Source: Candidatus Delongbacteria bacterium
GTDB taxonomy: Bacteria > CAIWAD01 > BS150m-G50
Direction: 5' to 3'
Assembly: GCA_016784425.1 (NCBI GenBank)
Contig: JADHUQ010000094.1
Location: forward strand, 1-8,936
Length of the DNA stretch: 8,936 nt
Shown here: in pieces, positions 1-6,006 of the stretch
Numbering within the stretch: the stretch's first letter is position 1
Layout: every line of letters starts with the position of its first letter
The notes under the pieces: model-generated
What the model saw: the letters and a program-made list of their open reading frames with translations, nothing else
What the model was told of the DNA's origin: nothing
The model's database searches: none
Program-made: the position numbers and the translations under genes

Positions 1-675
1 ATATACCTGGTCGTGATTATAGACGAGCTGGCTGACCTGATGCTGGCGGTTGGCCGTGATATCGAAGGACCGATCGCCCGACTGGCACAGAAGGCCCGTG
101 CCGTTGGCATTCATCTGATCGTAGCGACTCAGCGCCCCTCGGTTGATGTCGTTACCGGCGTGATCAAAGCTAATTTCCCCGCCCGTATCGCCTTCGCAGT
201 GCGCCAGAAGGTTGATTCCCGCACTATTCTGGACATGATGGGAGCGGAGAAACTGCTCGGTGATGGTGACATGCTTTACCTGGGTCCCAACAATCCGGAG
301 CTGATTCGCGTGCACGGTTCCCTGATCACAGGACCGGAGATTCGCAATATACTGAAGCATATCCGCCAGCAATCGCGCCGTTTTGAGAAATTCCAGCTGC
401 AGGATATCCAGCTGCAGCCTGGCGAGCAGGGTGGCGGAGAGTCCGATGAGCGGGACCCCCTGTATGACAAAGCCCTTGAGATCATCGTGCGTACCCAACA
501 GGGCTCCATCTCTGTGTTGCAGCGCAAAATGAAGATCGGTTACAACCGATCCGCCCGTATCATCGATCAACTGGAAGCATCCGGAATTGTCGGTCCGGCT
601 GACGGCAGTAAACCACGGGAAGTGCTGGTAGATGCGGATTTCCTCGATAACAACCTGGGTGATCTTGATGGCTAG
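1..675 (+). CDS. ftsK: DNA translocase FtsK, C-terminal part (5' end outside window)
   Basis: This is the C-terminal part of the septal double-stranded DNA pump that moves chromosome ends through the closing septum and activates XerCD recombination at dif. The reading frame is open from base 1, so the membrane domain, linker and Walker A lie upstream. Visible first is the Walker B stretch IYLVVIIDELADLM (nt 1-42). It is followed by the FtsK/SpoIIIE core motifs ATQRPSVDVVTGVIKANFP, VDSRTILDMMGAEKLLG and GDMLY. An acidic linker near nt 420-465 leads into the winged-helix gamma domain (about nt 467-640), with the signature GYNRSARIIDQLEASGIVGP and SKPREVLV, which in the family reads polar guide sequences (KOPS/SRS). 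The C-terminus looks intact. The last 8 nt overlap the start of the lolA-like gene, so the two are probably co-translated. The internal GTG at 13 is not a real start because the motor domain continues upstream. Confidence 0.97.
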   Translation: MYLVVIIDELADLMLAVGRDIEGPIARLAQKARAVGIHLIVATQRPSVDVVTGVIKANFPARIAFAVRQKVDSRTILDMMGAEKLLGDGDMLYLGPNNPELIRVHGSLITGPEIRNILKHIRQQSRRFEKFQLQDIQLQPGEQGGGESDERDPLYDKALEIIVRTQQGSISVLQRKMKIGYNRSARIIDQLEASGIVGPADGSKPREVLVDADFLDNNLGDLDG

Positions 676-1321
676 AAAAGCTCTGCTTGTACTGCTGGTT
701 CTCCAACTGCTCCAGTTTATATCTTCCACCAACCTGATAGCCGGAGCAGACCTGCAGCGGGACTTCCAGACTCTGGCACAGAGCTACGCTGTCGCAGTCC
801 GGAATGGTATCATCCGGTTCGATTTCGACTACTTTACTGTTAACGATCTTTCCGGCAGCAGTGATACTATCCCCGGCGTTATCTGGCTGCAGGGTGAGCT
901 GTTTCGCCTTGAAGCTGCCGGGAATCTTTTTCTCCAGGACAATCACGCCTTTTACCAGATCTACCGCACGGAGCGGCAGTTATTAATCGATCAGCTGCCC
1001 ACCACTGATGACGGACTCCAGCCGGTGAGACTACTGAGCAGGTTGGAGGAGCATTTCCAACCAATCGCCTTTACACAGCTGCCGGCTGGGGGCAGGAGTT
1101 TCCAATTGATGCCGCTGCAGAGTGACTGGTTACTGGAAGCCTGGCTGCAAGCTGACGGCACGCAGATACTTGCTCTGGAACTGCAGGATATCAACGGCAC
1201 CCGCACCGTGATACATTTGACCGCAGAGCAGCAGGTCGTTGACACGGCTGATACCCTCTTTCAGTTACCAGGCTGGACCGGTACTTTTGATATCTTTGAT
1301 CTGCGAGGAGCCGACCGTTGA
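668..1321 (+). CDS. lolA: LolA-like periplasmic outer-membrane lipoprotein carrier
   Basis: Predicted 217-residue secreted protein. The start chosen is ATG 668: it overlaps the end of ftsK by 8 nt and puts a signal peptide at the very N-terminus, whereas an ATG 12 codons earlier would bury it. The signal has MARK, a hydrophobic core (residues 5-18) and an AGA cleavage site near residue 27. The body matches the LolA/LolB-like beta-sheet fold in outline: a GVIWLQGELFRLEA strand pair (family pattern G-x-x-x-x-x-x-x-F-R), an aromatic HAFYQIY strand, and the C-terminal D-x-L-F-Q-L-P...FDIFDLR ending typical of LolA. LolA proteins take lipoproteins from the LolCDE transporter and deliver them to the outer membrane. 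ftsK-lolA adjacency is common in bacteria and supports the call. Sequence conservation is weak in the middle, so a LolA-fold protein with another hydrophobic cargo remains possible. The Shine-Dalgarno is poor (GGGTGA), fitting coupled translation. Confidence 0.72.
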   Translation: MARKALLVLLVLQLLQFISSTNLIAGADLQRDFQTLAQSYAVAVRNGIIRFDFDYFTVNDLSGSSDTIPGVIWLQGELFRLEAAGNLFLQDNHAFYQIYRTERQLLIDQLPTTDDGLQPVRLLSRLEEHFQPIAFTQLPAGGRSFQLMPLQSDWLLEAWLQADGTQILALELQDINGTRTVIHLTAEQQVVDTADTLFQLPGWTGTFDIFDLRGADR

Positions 1322-2433
1322 AAACCAGACTGTTGGCAACCACCCTGATCAGTCTCTTCTTTCTTTACCTGTTTATTTTTCAGACCGACCTGCAGGGCTG
1401 GTTGAACGGCAACAGCAGTATCTTACAGGCATTCTTTGGTCATACCCGGATAAACTGGCGTGATCTCTGGTCGACGCTGGGTAGTATCGACCTACGTTTC
1501 CTGGGGGCCGCCGCAATACTGTTTCTCGTCAGCGAACTGGTGCGAGCCTGGCGCTGGCAACTACTGGTGTTACCTGTCAAACGAACCGGTTACCATCTTC
1601 TATTCGCAATCATGAACATCGGTTACATGGCCAACAACCTCCTGCCGTTCCGCCTGGGTGAACTGATTCGGGCACACCTGCTGGGCAAGGAGGCCGGCAT
1701 CTCGCGGGTTTCGGCACTCGCCACCGTAGTGGTTGAGAGGGTGCTGGACATGCTGGGATTGCTGTTGCTGGTCTGTCTCACGCTGGCTCTCTTTCGCTTT
1801 CCCCCCGATACGGTCCGTCCCGGTATTATTGCCGGACTGGTGGTGCTGGTGCTACTGCTGCTGCTGGCTTTACTGGGGGGCATTTTCCTGCGTCGCACCA
1901 CCATGCGGTTGGCTTTTGCTCTGGCTGGAGCGTTCCCCCGACGCTGGCGTCGCAGTATCCTGAAGATGATCGATGCCTTTCTCGATGGACTGGAGATTCT
2001 GCGTAGTGCCGGTCACTACTTCAGCCTGCTTGTTTCAACAGTGTTGTTGTGGTTCTGCTATCTTGGCATTACCTGGCTCACATTTTACGCTTTCCACCTG
2101 AACAATGGTGACTATCCAATGCTGCAGGGCAACCTGGCGCTGGCATCGCTGGTGGTGCTGACTCTGAGTTCGATCGGGATGGCCATACCATCGGCGCCTG
2201 GCGCAGTGGGCACCTATCACGCGTCCACACAATTGGCCCTCTCCTTCTTTGCGGTACCGAGCAGGATCGCAATTCCATTTGCTATCATCCTTCACCTGAC
2301 CTCATATATCATCCTGAGCCTGCTTGGTTTTTATTATCTATGGTCAATGCAATTGCGTCTGCGTGACGTCCGCCAGGATTTGCGCGAGGAGCAACAGGAT
2401 CGACGCAATCAGCCCGACAAATTCGAGAGGTAA
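1318..2433 (+). CDS. LPG-synthase-TM / YbhN (UPF0104) family integral membrane protein, flippase-like
   Basis: A 371-residue polytopic membrane protein of the family named for the transmembrane half of lysylphosphatidylglycerol synthase (YbhN/AglD-like). The hallmark is visible at residues 106-118: NNLLPFRLGELIR, followed by ERVLDMLGLLLL and, near the C-terminus, PGAVGTYHASTQLAL. Hydrophobic segments lie near residues 5-22, 61-78, 88-109, 140-160 and 166-192, with more between about 235 and 345; a charged tail rich in R, D, E and Q follows. There is no soluble GNAT-like aminoacyl-transfer domain, so it is not a complete MprF. Family members are thought to move or hand over lipids or polyprenyl-linked sugars, but the substrate here cannot be read from sequence. 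Start is TTG 1318, sharing TTGA with the lolA-like stop, with GAGGAG 7 nt upstream. The lolA-like gene before it and the Wzz-kinase after it suggest an envelope role. Confidence 0.85.
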   Translation: MKTRLLATTLISLFFLYLFIFQTDLQGWLNGNSSILQAFFGHTRINWRDLWSTLGSIDLRFLGAAAILFLVSELVRAWRWQLLVLPVKRTGYHLLFAIMNIGYMANNLLPFRLGELIRAHLLGKEAGISRVSALATVVVERVLDMLGLLLLVCLTLALFRFPPDTVRPGIIAGLVVLVLLLLLALLGGIFLRRTTMRLAFALAGAFPRRWRRSILKMIDAFLDGLEILRSAGHYFSLLVSTVLLWFCYLGITWLTFYAFHLNNGDYPMLQGNLALASLVVLTLSSIGMAIPSAPGAVGTYHASTQLALSFFAVPSRIAIPFAIILHLTSYIILSLLGFYYLWSMQLRLRDVRQDLREEQQDRRNQPDKFER

Positions 2434-2436
2434 GAC

Positions 2437-4692
2437 TTGAACGAGCGACACCTTGAACTGAGCGACTATTACCGGATATTTTATTCCGGACGCTGGTATA
2501 TAGCCCTGGCACTGTTGTTGACATTATCCTTCACCATCTACCTGAACACAAAACTTGAACCGGTCTACCGGACAACCGCGACCATCATGATCAAGAGCAA
2601 CGCCCCGGAGGGGAACATCTTCCTCAACCAGGAGTTCGAATTACCTGCCAAGATGGAGGATCAGCTCCAGCTGTTACGCAGTCGCAACCTGGCTCGGAAA
2701 GTAATCGACGCGGCCTCCTACTCCCAGTGGGCGGATAACCTGGAGATCCTGCATTCGCCAACGCGGGCTCGTACTGTGGGGGAGTCGATCAGCATCCTGC
2801 AGCGCACGCTTTACCTGGAGCCGGTCAAGAATTCCAACTTCATCCACATCAGTATTGAAGCGGGTACCCCGTTTGAGGCGCAGTACCTGACCAACACCGT
2901 CACTGAGGAATTCTATCAGCAGAACCAGGATTTCAGCAAAGGACGCTTCAATGAGTTGAAGGTTTTTCTACAGGAACAGATTGTAATTGTTTCCAGCAAA
3001 CTGCAGAGTGCCGAGGAGCAGCTGCGTCTGTTCAAGGAGGAGCATCGGGTTGCAGTGCTGGATACCGAGACTGCTATTCTGGTGCAGTCGCTGGCTACCC
3101 TGACTTCTCAACTCAACGCGATTCGTATCGATATTCGCGCAAACGAGGAAGCTTTGCGCAGCCTGCGTGAGCAGTATCTGCAGGGTAAAAGCACTATGGT
3201 CGAAGATGTGATACAAACCTCTACCCCGATTATCGAGGAGCTGCTGACACAGATCGGGCGCAAGCAGACCAGGATCGCCAACCTGCAATCCAAGCTGGAT
3301 GAACCCGGCTCACAGGAAATGGTGCGAAAACTGGAATTGGAGATTAAACAGATTCGCGAGACTCTCACCGTCGAGACGCGCCAACTGGCTGAATCCGGAC
3401 TGGGTATCGGTGATCCGATCAAGAACATGCAGGAGCTGTTTGACGAGATTATCGATCTGGAAGTCAGTAATAAAACGCTCCACGCGCGTGAAGAAGCTCT
3501 GGTGCAGGTTACAGCCAGGTATGAAACCAAGTTGGAGGAGTTGCCGGAGACCAGCCTGTTGCTGGCCCGACTGGAACGGGACCGGGAGCTGAACGAGAAG
3601 ATCTATTCGATGTTGATGGAGCGCTATGAGGAGACTCAGATTCTGGCGGCCGGTAAAATGGGGTCGGTACATATCGTCGACAGAGCTATAAATCCTGGTT
3701 CACCCATCAAACCCAACAAACGGCTCAACATCATACTGGCGATTGTAGTCGGCCTGCTGCTGGGGGTTGGATTCTCCTTTCTACTCTTCCTGCTCGACTC
3801 TCGAGTAAGGACTATTGAGGATGTCGCCCGGCTTGACATAAAGCTGCTCGGTACGGTTCCGTTTATCGATTCACAAAAGATCGAACGACGGTTACGGGAG
3901 GTGAAGGATCAACTTGAACCGATCGAAGAGAAGCGGATATCAGCCCGTCTGATAACGCATTTCGCACCAAAATCTCCCATTTCGGAGGCATATCGGTCTC
4001 TCCGTACGAACATCATGTTCTCCAACGAGGAACACCCACCCAAGGTTATGCTCTTCACCTCCAGTGCGGTGCAGGAGGGAAAAACTCTGACCGGCGCTAA
4101 CCTGGGTGTAGTCTTTGCGCAGACCGGCGAACGGATGTTGATTATCGACTGTGATATGAGACGTCCCACGATGCACCGTGTCTTCAACCTGCGTCGCACA
4201 CCGGGATTGTCCAATCTCCTCGCCGGTGATTGTACCCTCGAGCAGGCAATTGTTCCGACCGATATCGGCAACCTGTCGGTCTTACCGGCAGGCGAGATTC
4301 CCGCCAACCCTTCCGAACTATTGGCTTCTCAACGTATGAGGGATCTGCTCACCGAATTGCGTGACAATTATGATTATATTCTGCTGGATACGCCACCGGT
4401 AGTCGCTGTCACCGATGCCGCGGTGCTTTCCCGGCTGGTCGACGCCGTAGGTATCGTTGTTGCCTCGGGAAAAGTCCACCGTCGTGAGGTACGCACCGCA
4501 CTGCAACAGATGCAGAATGTACGCGCCAAACTGATGGGTGTGGTGCTCAACAGCCTTAATATGCGTCAACTCTATGGCCCATATTACTACTACTACCACT
4601 ACTACAACTACTACTACTACTACGGAACCGATCAGGTCCGCCATAAACAGAGACGTAAACAAAATCGCCGTCGGCGTAAAGAGGCCGTCTAG
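2437..4692 (+). CDS. Wzz-type chain-length determinant fused to BY-type tyrosine autokinase (Wzc/CpsCD-like)
   Basis: A 751-residue inner-membrane protein combining a polysaccharide co-polymerase with a bacterial tyrosine kinase; relatives control length and export of capsular or extracellular polysaccharide through cycles of autophosphorylation. Order: N-terminal Wzz segment with TM1 (about 20-37), a long periplasmic coiled-coil region (about 160-410), the proline motif NPGSPIKPNKR, TM2 (about 431-452), then the cytoplasmic kinase. The kinase shows SPISEAYRSLRTN (513-525, with the E-x-x-R-x-x-R oligomer motif), Walker A around K549 (SSAVQEGKT), Walker A' MLIIDCDMRRP (567-577) and Walker B ILLDTPP (648-654). 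The C-terminus has 13 tyrosines between 713 and 729, the expected phosphorylation cluster but unusually dense, then a 22-residue tail with ten K/R. Start TTG 2437 lies 3 nt after the preceding stop, with GAGAGG 6 nt upstream. No glycosyltransferase or Wza-like export gene is visible in the window, so the polymer is unknown. Confidence 0.93.
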   Translation: MNERHLELSDYYRIFYSGRWYIALALLLTLSFTIYLNTKLEPVYRTTATIMIKSNAPEGNIFLNQEFELPAKMEDQLQLLRSRNLARKVIDAASYSQWADNLEILHSPTRARTVGESISILQRTLYLEPVKNSNFIHISIEAGTPFEAQYLTNTVTEEFYQQNQDFSKGRFNELKVFLQEQIVIVSSKLQSAEEQLRLFKEEHRVAVLDTETAILVQSLATLTSQLNAIRIDIRANEEALRSLREQYLQGKSTMVEDVIQTSTPIIEELLTQIGRKQTRIANLQSKLDEPGSQEMVRKLELEIKQIRETLTVETRQLAESGLGIGDPIKNMQELFDEIIDLEVSNKTLHAREEALVQVTARYETKLEELPETSLLLARLERDRELNEKIYSMLMERYEETQILAAGKMGSVHIVDRAINPGSPIKPNKRLNIILAIVVGLLLGVGFSFLLFLLDSRVRTIEDVARLDIKLLGTVPFIDSQKIERRLREVKDQLEPIEEKRISARLITHFAPKSPISEAYRSLRTNIMFSNEEHPPKVMLFTSSAVQEGKTLTGANLGVVFAQTGERMLIIDCDMRRPTMHRVFNLRRTPGLSNLLAGDCTLEQAIVPTDIGNLSVLPAGEIPANPSELLASQRMRDLLTELRDNYDYILLDTPPVVAVTDAAVLSRLVDAVGIVVASGKVHRREVRTALQQMQNVRAKLMGVVLNSLNMRQLYGPYYYYYHYYNYYYYYGTDQVRHKQRRKQNRRRRKEAV
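4582..4623 (+). repeat. Imperfect TAC trinucleotide microsatellite inside the tyrosine-kinase gene
   Basis: Fourteen consecutive codons read TAT, four TAC, CAC, two TAC, AAC and five TAC, coding 12 tyrosines interrupted by one His and one Asn. Both interruptions differ from TAC by a single base. The tract is in frame, so slippage by whole units would change tyrosine number without breaking the protein. The opposite strand gives a run of GTA/GTG valine codons that is a reading-frame shadow only. Confidence 0.9.
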
Positions 4693-4732
4693 TCTGATGG
4701 ACCTTATTCTGGTTGCCTCTGCAGCTCGGCGT

Positions 4733-4800
4733 AAGGAGACAGTTATTGAGAATCCCGGTTTAGGAGCGGCGTGGTTTATAAACGCAAACAAGGTGTATGA
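4733..4800 (+). promoter_or_regulatory. Candidate stacked mini-ORFs in the ispE leader
   Basis: The 104-nt spacer between the kinase gene and ispE contains two short translation-signal sets. First, AAGGAG (4733-4738) is 7 nt before TTG 4746, opening a 5-codon frame that stops at TAG 4761-4763. Second, AGGAG (4762-4766) is 4 nt before GTG 4771, opening a 9-codon frame (VVYKRKQGV, first residue Met if used as a start) that stops at TGA 4798-4800, overlapping the ispE ATG 4797 as ATGA. ispE itself has only AAGGT 2 nt before its ATG, closer than usual. The arrangement is compatible with coupled translation into ispE. Such short frames arise easily by chance, so this is tentative. No convincing promoter or terminator was found in the spacer. 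Confidence 0.25.
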
Positions 4801-5678
4801 TTGGAACCGGAACATTAGTACTGAAAGCACCCGCCAAGATCAACTTCGGTCTGGATATCCTCCACCGGCGGGAGGATGGTTATCACGAACTGAAAACCAT
4901 GCTGGTGCCGATCTCTCTGGCTGACACTTTACGAATCCAGATAGCTGCGCGTGAACAGTTCAGTTGCAGTGATACAACTCTGCCACAGGATGCCGGTAAT
5001 CTGGTAATCAGAGCCTTGCGACTGTTTGAAGAGAGCAGCGGGATTGCTACCTCACTGAATATACATCTGGAAAAGCGGATACCGACCGGTGCCGGTCTGG
5101 GTGGTGGCAGCAGTGATGCAGCCGCATTGCTGCGTGGAGTCAACCAGCTTTATGGAAAACCGTTGTCCCGAGACGAGCTGTTGGAACTGGCCGCCCTGCT
5201 TGGTTCCGACATCCCCTTTTTCCTGTATGACTGCCCCTGCTACGCTACCGGGCGGGGTGAAATGCTGGTTCCGACATTGTTTCCATCCCTGCCAGGTCTG
5301 ATAGTTTTTCCCGGTTTCCCGGTTTCTACGGCAATTGCTTATCAGGCCGTCGATTTATCCTTGACTTCCGGCAGCCGTTTCGTCAGTTTAAAAGGTTTTC
5401 AACGAAGTGATCTTGCCAGCGCCGGCTGGCGTGATGACATCAGCAATGATTTCGAGTCGGTTATCTTCCGCCTGCATCCGGAACTGGGCGATCTGAAGAA
5501 AAAACTGTATGATAGTGGCGCAGGCTATGTTTCACTGAGCGGCAGCGGATCTGCCGTTTATGCTCTTTATGAATCCCGGCAGATTGGGGATGAAGCCCGG
5601 CTGATGATACCGGCCAACTGGTCCGTCTTCAGCATTGAAACGCTGTTACATGGTACTGGCCTCCCACGGGAAATTTGA
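4797..5678 (+). CDS. ispE: 4-diphosphocytidyl-2-C-methyl-D-erythritol kinase
   Basis: IspE phosphorylates the 2-hydroxyl of CDP-methylerythritol with ATP, the fourth step of the non-mevalonate (MEP) route to IPP and DMAPP; it is cytosolic. At 293 residues it has the normal length for this GHMP kinase. Visible motifs are LKAPAKINFGLDIL near the N-terminus (K14 and N16 correspond to conserved substrate-binding residues), DGYHEL, the glycine-rich ATP loop PTGAGLGGGSSDAA (96-109), GSDIPFFL with the catalytic aspartate at 138, and the C-terminal VSLSGSGSAVYAL. Start ATG 4797 is the only reasonable choice: an in-frame TAA lies at 4779-4781 and no other start precedes the conserved LKAPAKIN. Its Shine-Dalgarno is weak and closely spaced. 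The gene is followed by tRNA-Gln and prs, a recurrent neighbourhood of ispE. Confidence 0.97.
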   Translation: MIGTGTLVLKAPAKINFGLDILHRREDGYHELKTMLVPISLADTLRIQIAAREQFSCSDTTLPQDAGNLVIRALRLFEESSGIATSLNIHLEKRIPTGAGLGGGSSDAAALLRGVNQLYGKPLSRDELLELAALLGSDIPFFLYDCPCYATGRGEMLVPTLFPSLPGLIVFPGFPVSTAIAYQAVDLSLTSGSRFVSLKGFQRSDLASAGWRDDISNDFESVIFRLHPELGDLKKKLYDSGAGYVSLSGSGSAVYALYESRQIGDEARLMIPANWSVFSIETLLHGTGLPREI

Positions 5679-5698
5679 TTCTCACCTGTCGCCGTGGG
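5663..5698 (+). other. Inverted repeat spanning the ispE stop codon
   Basis: CCCACGG (5663-5669) and CCGTGGG (5692-5698) are perfect 7-bp complements with a 22-nt loop that contains the ispE stop TGA (5676-5678). No T-run follows, so it does not look like an intrinsic terminator. It could be a 3'-end stabilising or processing hairpin between the ispE message and the downstream tRNA, or chance. Confidence 0.3.
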
Positions 5699-5738
5699 CT
5701 GTGCGGCTGTGAATCCGTTTTGCCAGTCTGCATTATAA

Positions 5739-5810
5739 TGGGGCGTCGTCAAGTGGTAAGACACAGGGTTTTGGTCCCTGCATTCGGAGGTTCGAATCCT
5801 TCCGCCCCAG
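5739..5810 (+). tRNA. tRNA-Gln (anticodon UUG)
   Basis: A complete 72-nt cloverleaf. The acceptor stem TGGGGCG (5739-5745) pairs fully with CGCCCCA (5803-5809), with discriminator G at 5810. The D arm is GTC...GAC (5748-5762) with the GG of the loop. The anticodon stem is CAGGG/CCCTG (5764-5768 / 5776-5780) around the loop TTTTGGT, giving anticodon TTG at 5771-5773, which reads CAA (and CAG by wobble). The T arm is GGAGG-TTCGAAT-CCTTC (5786-5802) with one G-T pair. The U1-A72 first pair is characteristic of bacterial tRNA-Gln. The 3' CCA is not encoded (TCT follows), so it must be added by nucleotidyltransferase. It sits 60 nt after ispE and may be processed from a common transcript. Confidence 0.97.
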
Positions 5811-5813
5811 TCT

Positions 5814-5912
5814 GGTGATGCTCAGAAAAGCAGCGTATGTCTGGAGAGCTGCAGGCATCACCTCGTGATGCTCAGAAAAATCAGCACATGTCTGGAGAGC
5901 TGCAGGCATCAC
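5814..5912 (+). repeat. Two tandem copies of a 47-48-nt palindromic element
   Basis: Copy 1 (5815-5861) and copy 2 (5865-5912) share an identical 15-nt left part beginning GTGATGCTCAG and an identical 25-nt right part ending GCAGGCATCAC; they differ only in a short middle segment (about 5830-5836 versus 5880-5887). Each copy folds on itself: outer stem GTGATGC/GCATCAC (8 bp in copy 1 with the flanking G-C, 7 bp in copy 2) and inner stem GCAGC/GCTGC (5830-5834 / 5848-5852) or CAGC/GCTG (5882-5885 / 5899-5902). The copies lie directly after tRNA-Gln and before prs, and contain no gene. They could be a dispersed palindromic repeat family, tRNA 3'-processing or RNA-stability elements, or a terminator pair. 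Confidence 0.85.
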
Positions 5913-5924
5913 TTTCTGTTTTCT
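5865..5924 (+). terminator. Possible terminator: second palindromic copy plus T-rich run
   Basis: The second tandem hairpin (outer stem 5865-5871 / 5906-5912) is followed directly by a T-rich stretch (TTTCTGTTTTCT, 5913-5924). This resembles a loose intrinsic terminator for the tRNA transcript. The loop is long, the T-run is interrupted and the stem is only moderately GC-rich, so termination may be partial. Confidence 0.35.
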
Positions 5925-5932
5925 AATTAGTT

Positions 5933-5958
5933 CGATGCCACAGGCATCGTTATCGTTT
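5933..5958 (+). terminator. Compact hairpin upstream of prs, terminator- or attenuator-like
   Basis: CGATGCC (5933-5939), a 3-nt loop ACA, and GGCATCG (5943-5949) form a perfect 7-bp stem, followed by TTATCGTTT. It lies 57 nt before the prs start. The short U-rich trail is weak for a strong terminator. The arm GGCATC is also present in the right arms of both tandem elements upstream (5854-5859 and 5905-5910), so the left arm GATGCC could alternatively pair with those. Confidence 0.45.
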
Positions 5959-6006
5959 CAGGTGTGTTAAACCGGATTAGATGCGGTAATAATCCACGGA
6001 GCGGTT

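Noticed and set aside
1837..1881. GTGCTG/CTGCTG-rich run in the flippase-like gene
   Set aside because: It is low-complexity coding for a leucine/valine-rich transmembrane helix, expected in such proteins, not a separate repeat element.
4746..4782. Promoter-like TTGAGA (4746-4751) and TATAAA (4777-4782) before ispE
   Set aside because: The 25-nt spacing is too long for a sigma-70-type promoter and no better -35 fits the TATAAA.
4318..4830. 170-codon minus-strand frame with a valine run
   Set aside because: It is antisense to the kinase gene; the valine run is the complement of the TAC repeat and there is no recognisable domain or ribosome binding site.
4538..4924. 128-codon plus-strand frame with a threonine run
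   Set aside because: It is a shifted reading of the TAC repeat and then of the ispE start region. The threonine run comes from ACT/ACC in the same microsatellite, and the end is out-of-frame ispE.
5734..5739. TATAAT, a perfect -10-like hexamer just before tRNA-Gln
   Set aside because: It overlaps the first base of the mature tRNA (5739), so a transcript from it would start inside the tRNA near 5746. TTGCCA (5720-5725) is only 8 nt upstream, far too close to be its -35.
5814..5912. CRISPR-like reading of the repeated element
   Set aside because: There are only two copies, the copies abut with a 3-nt gap and no spacers, and no cas gene is present.
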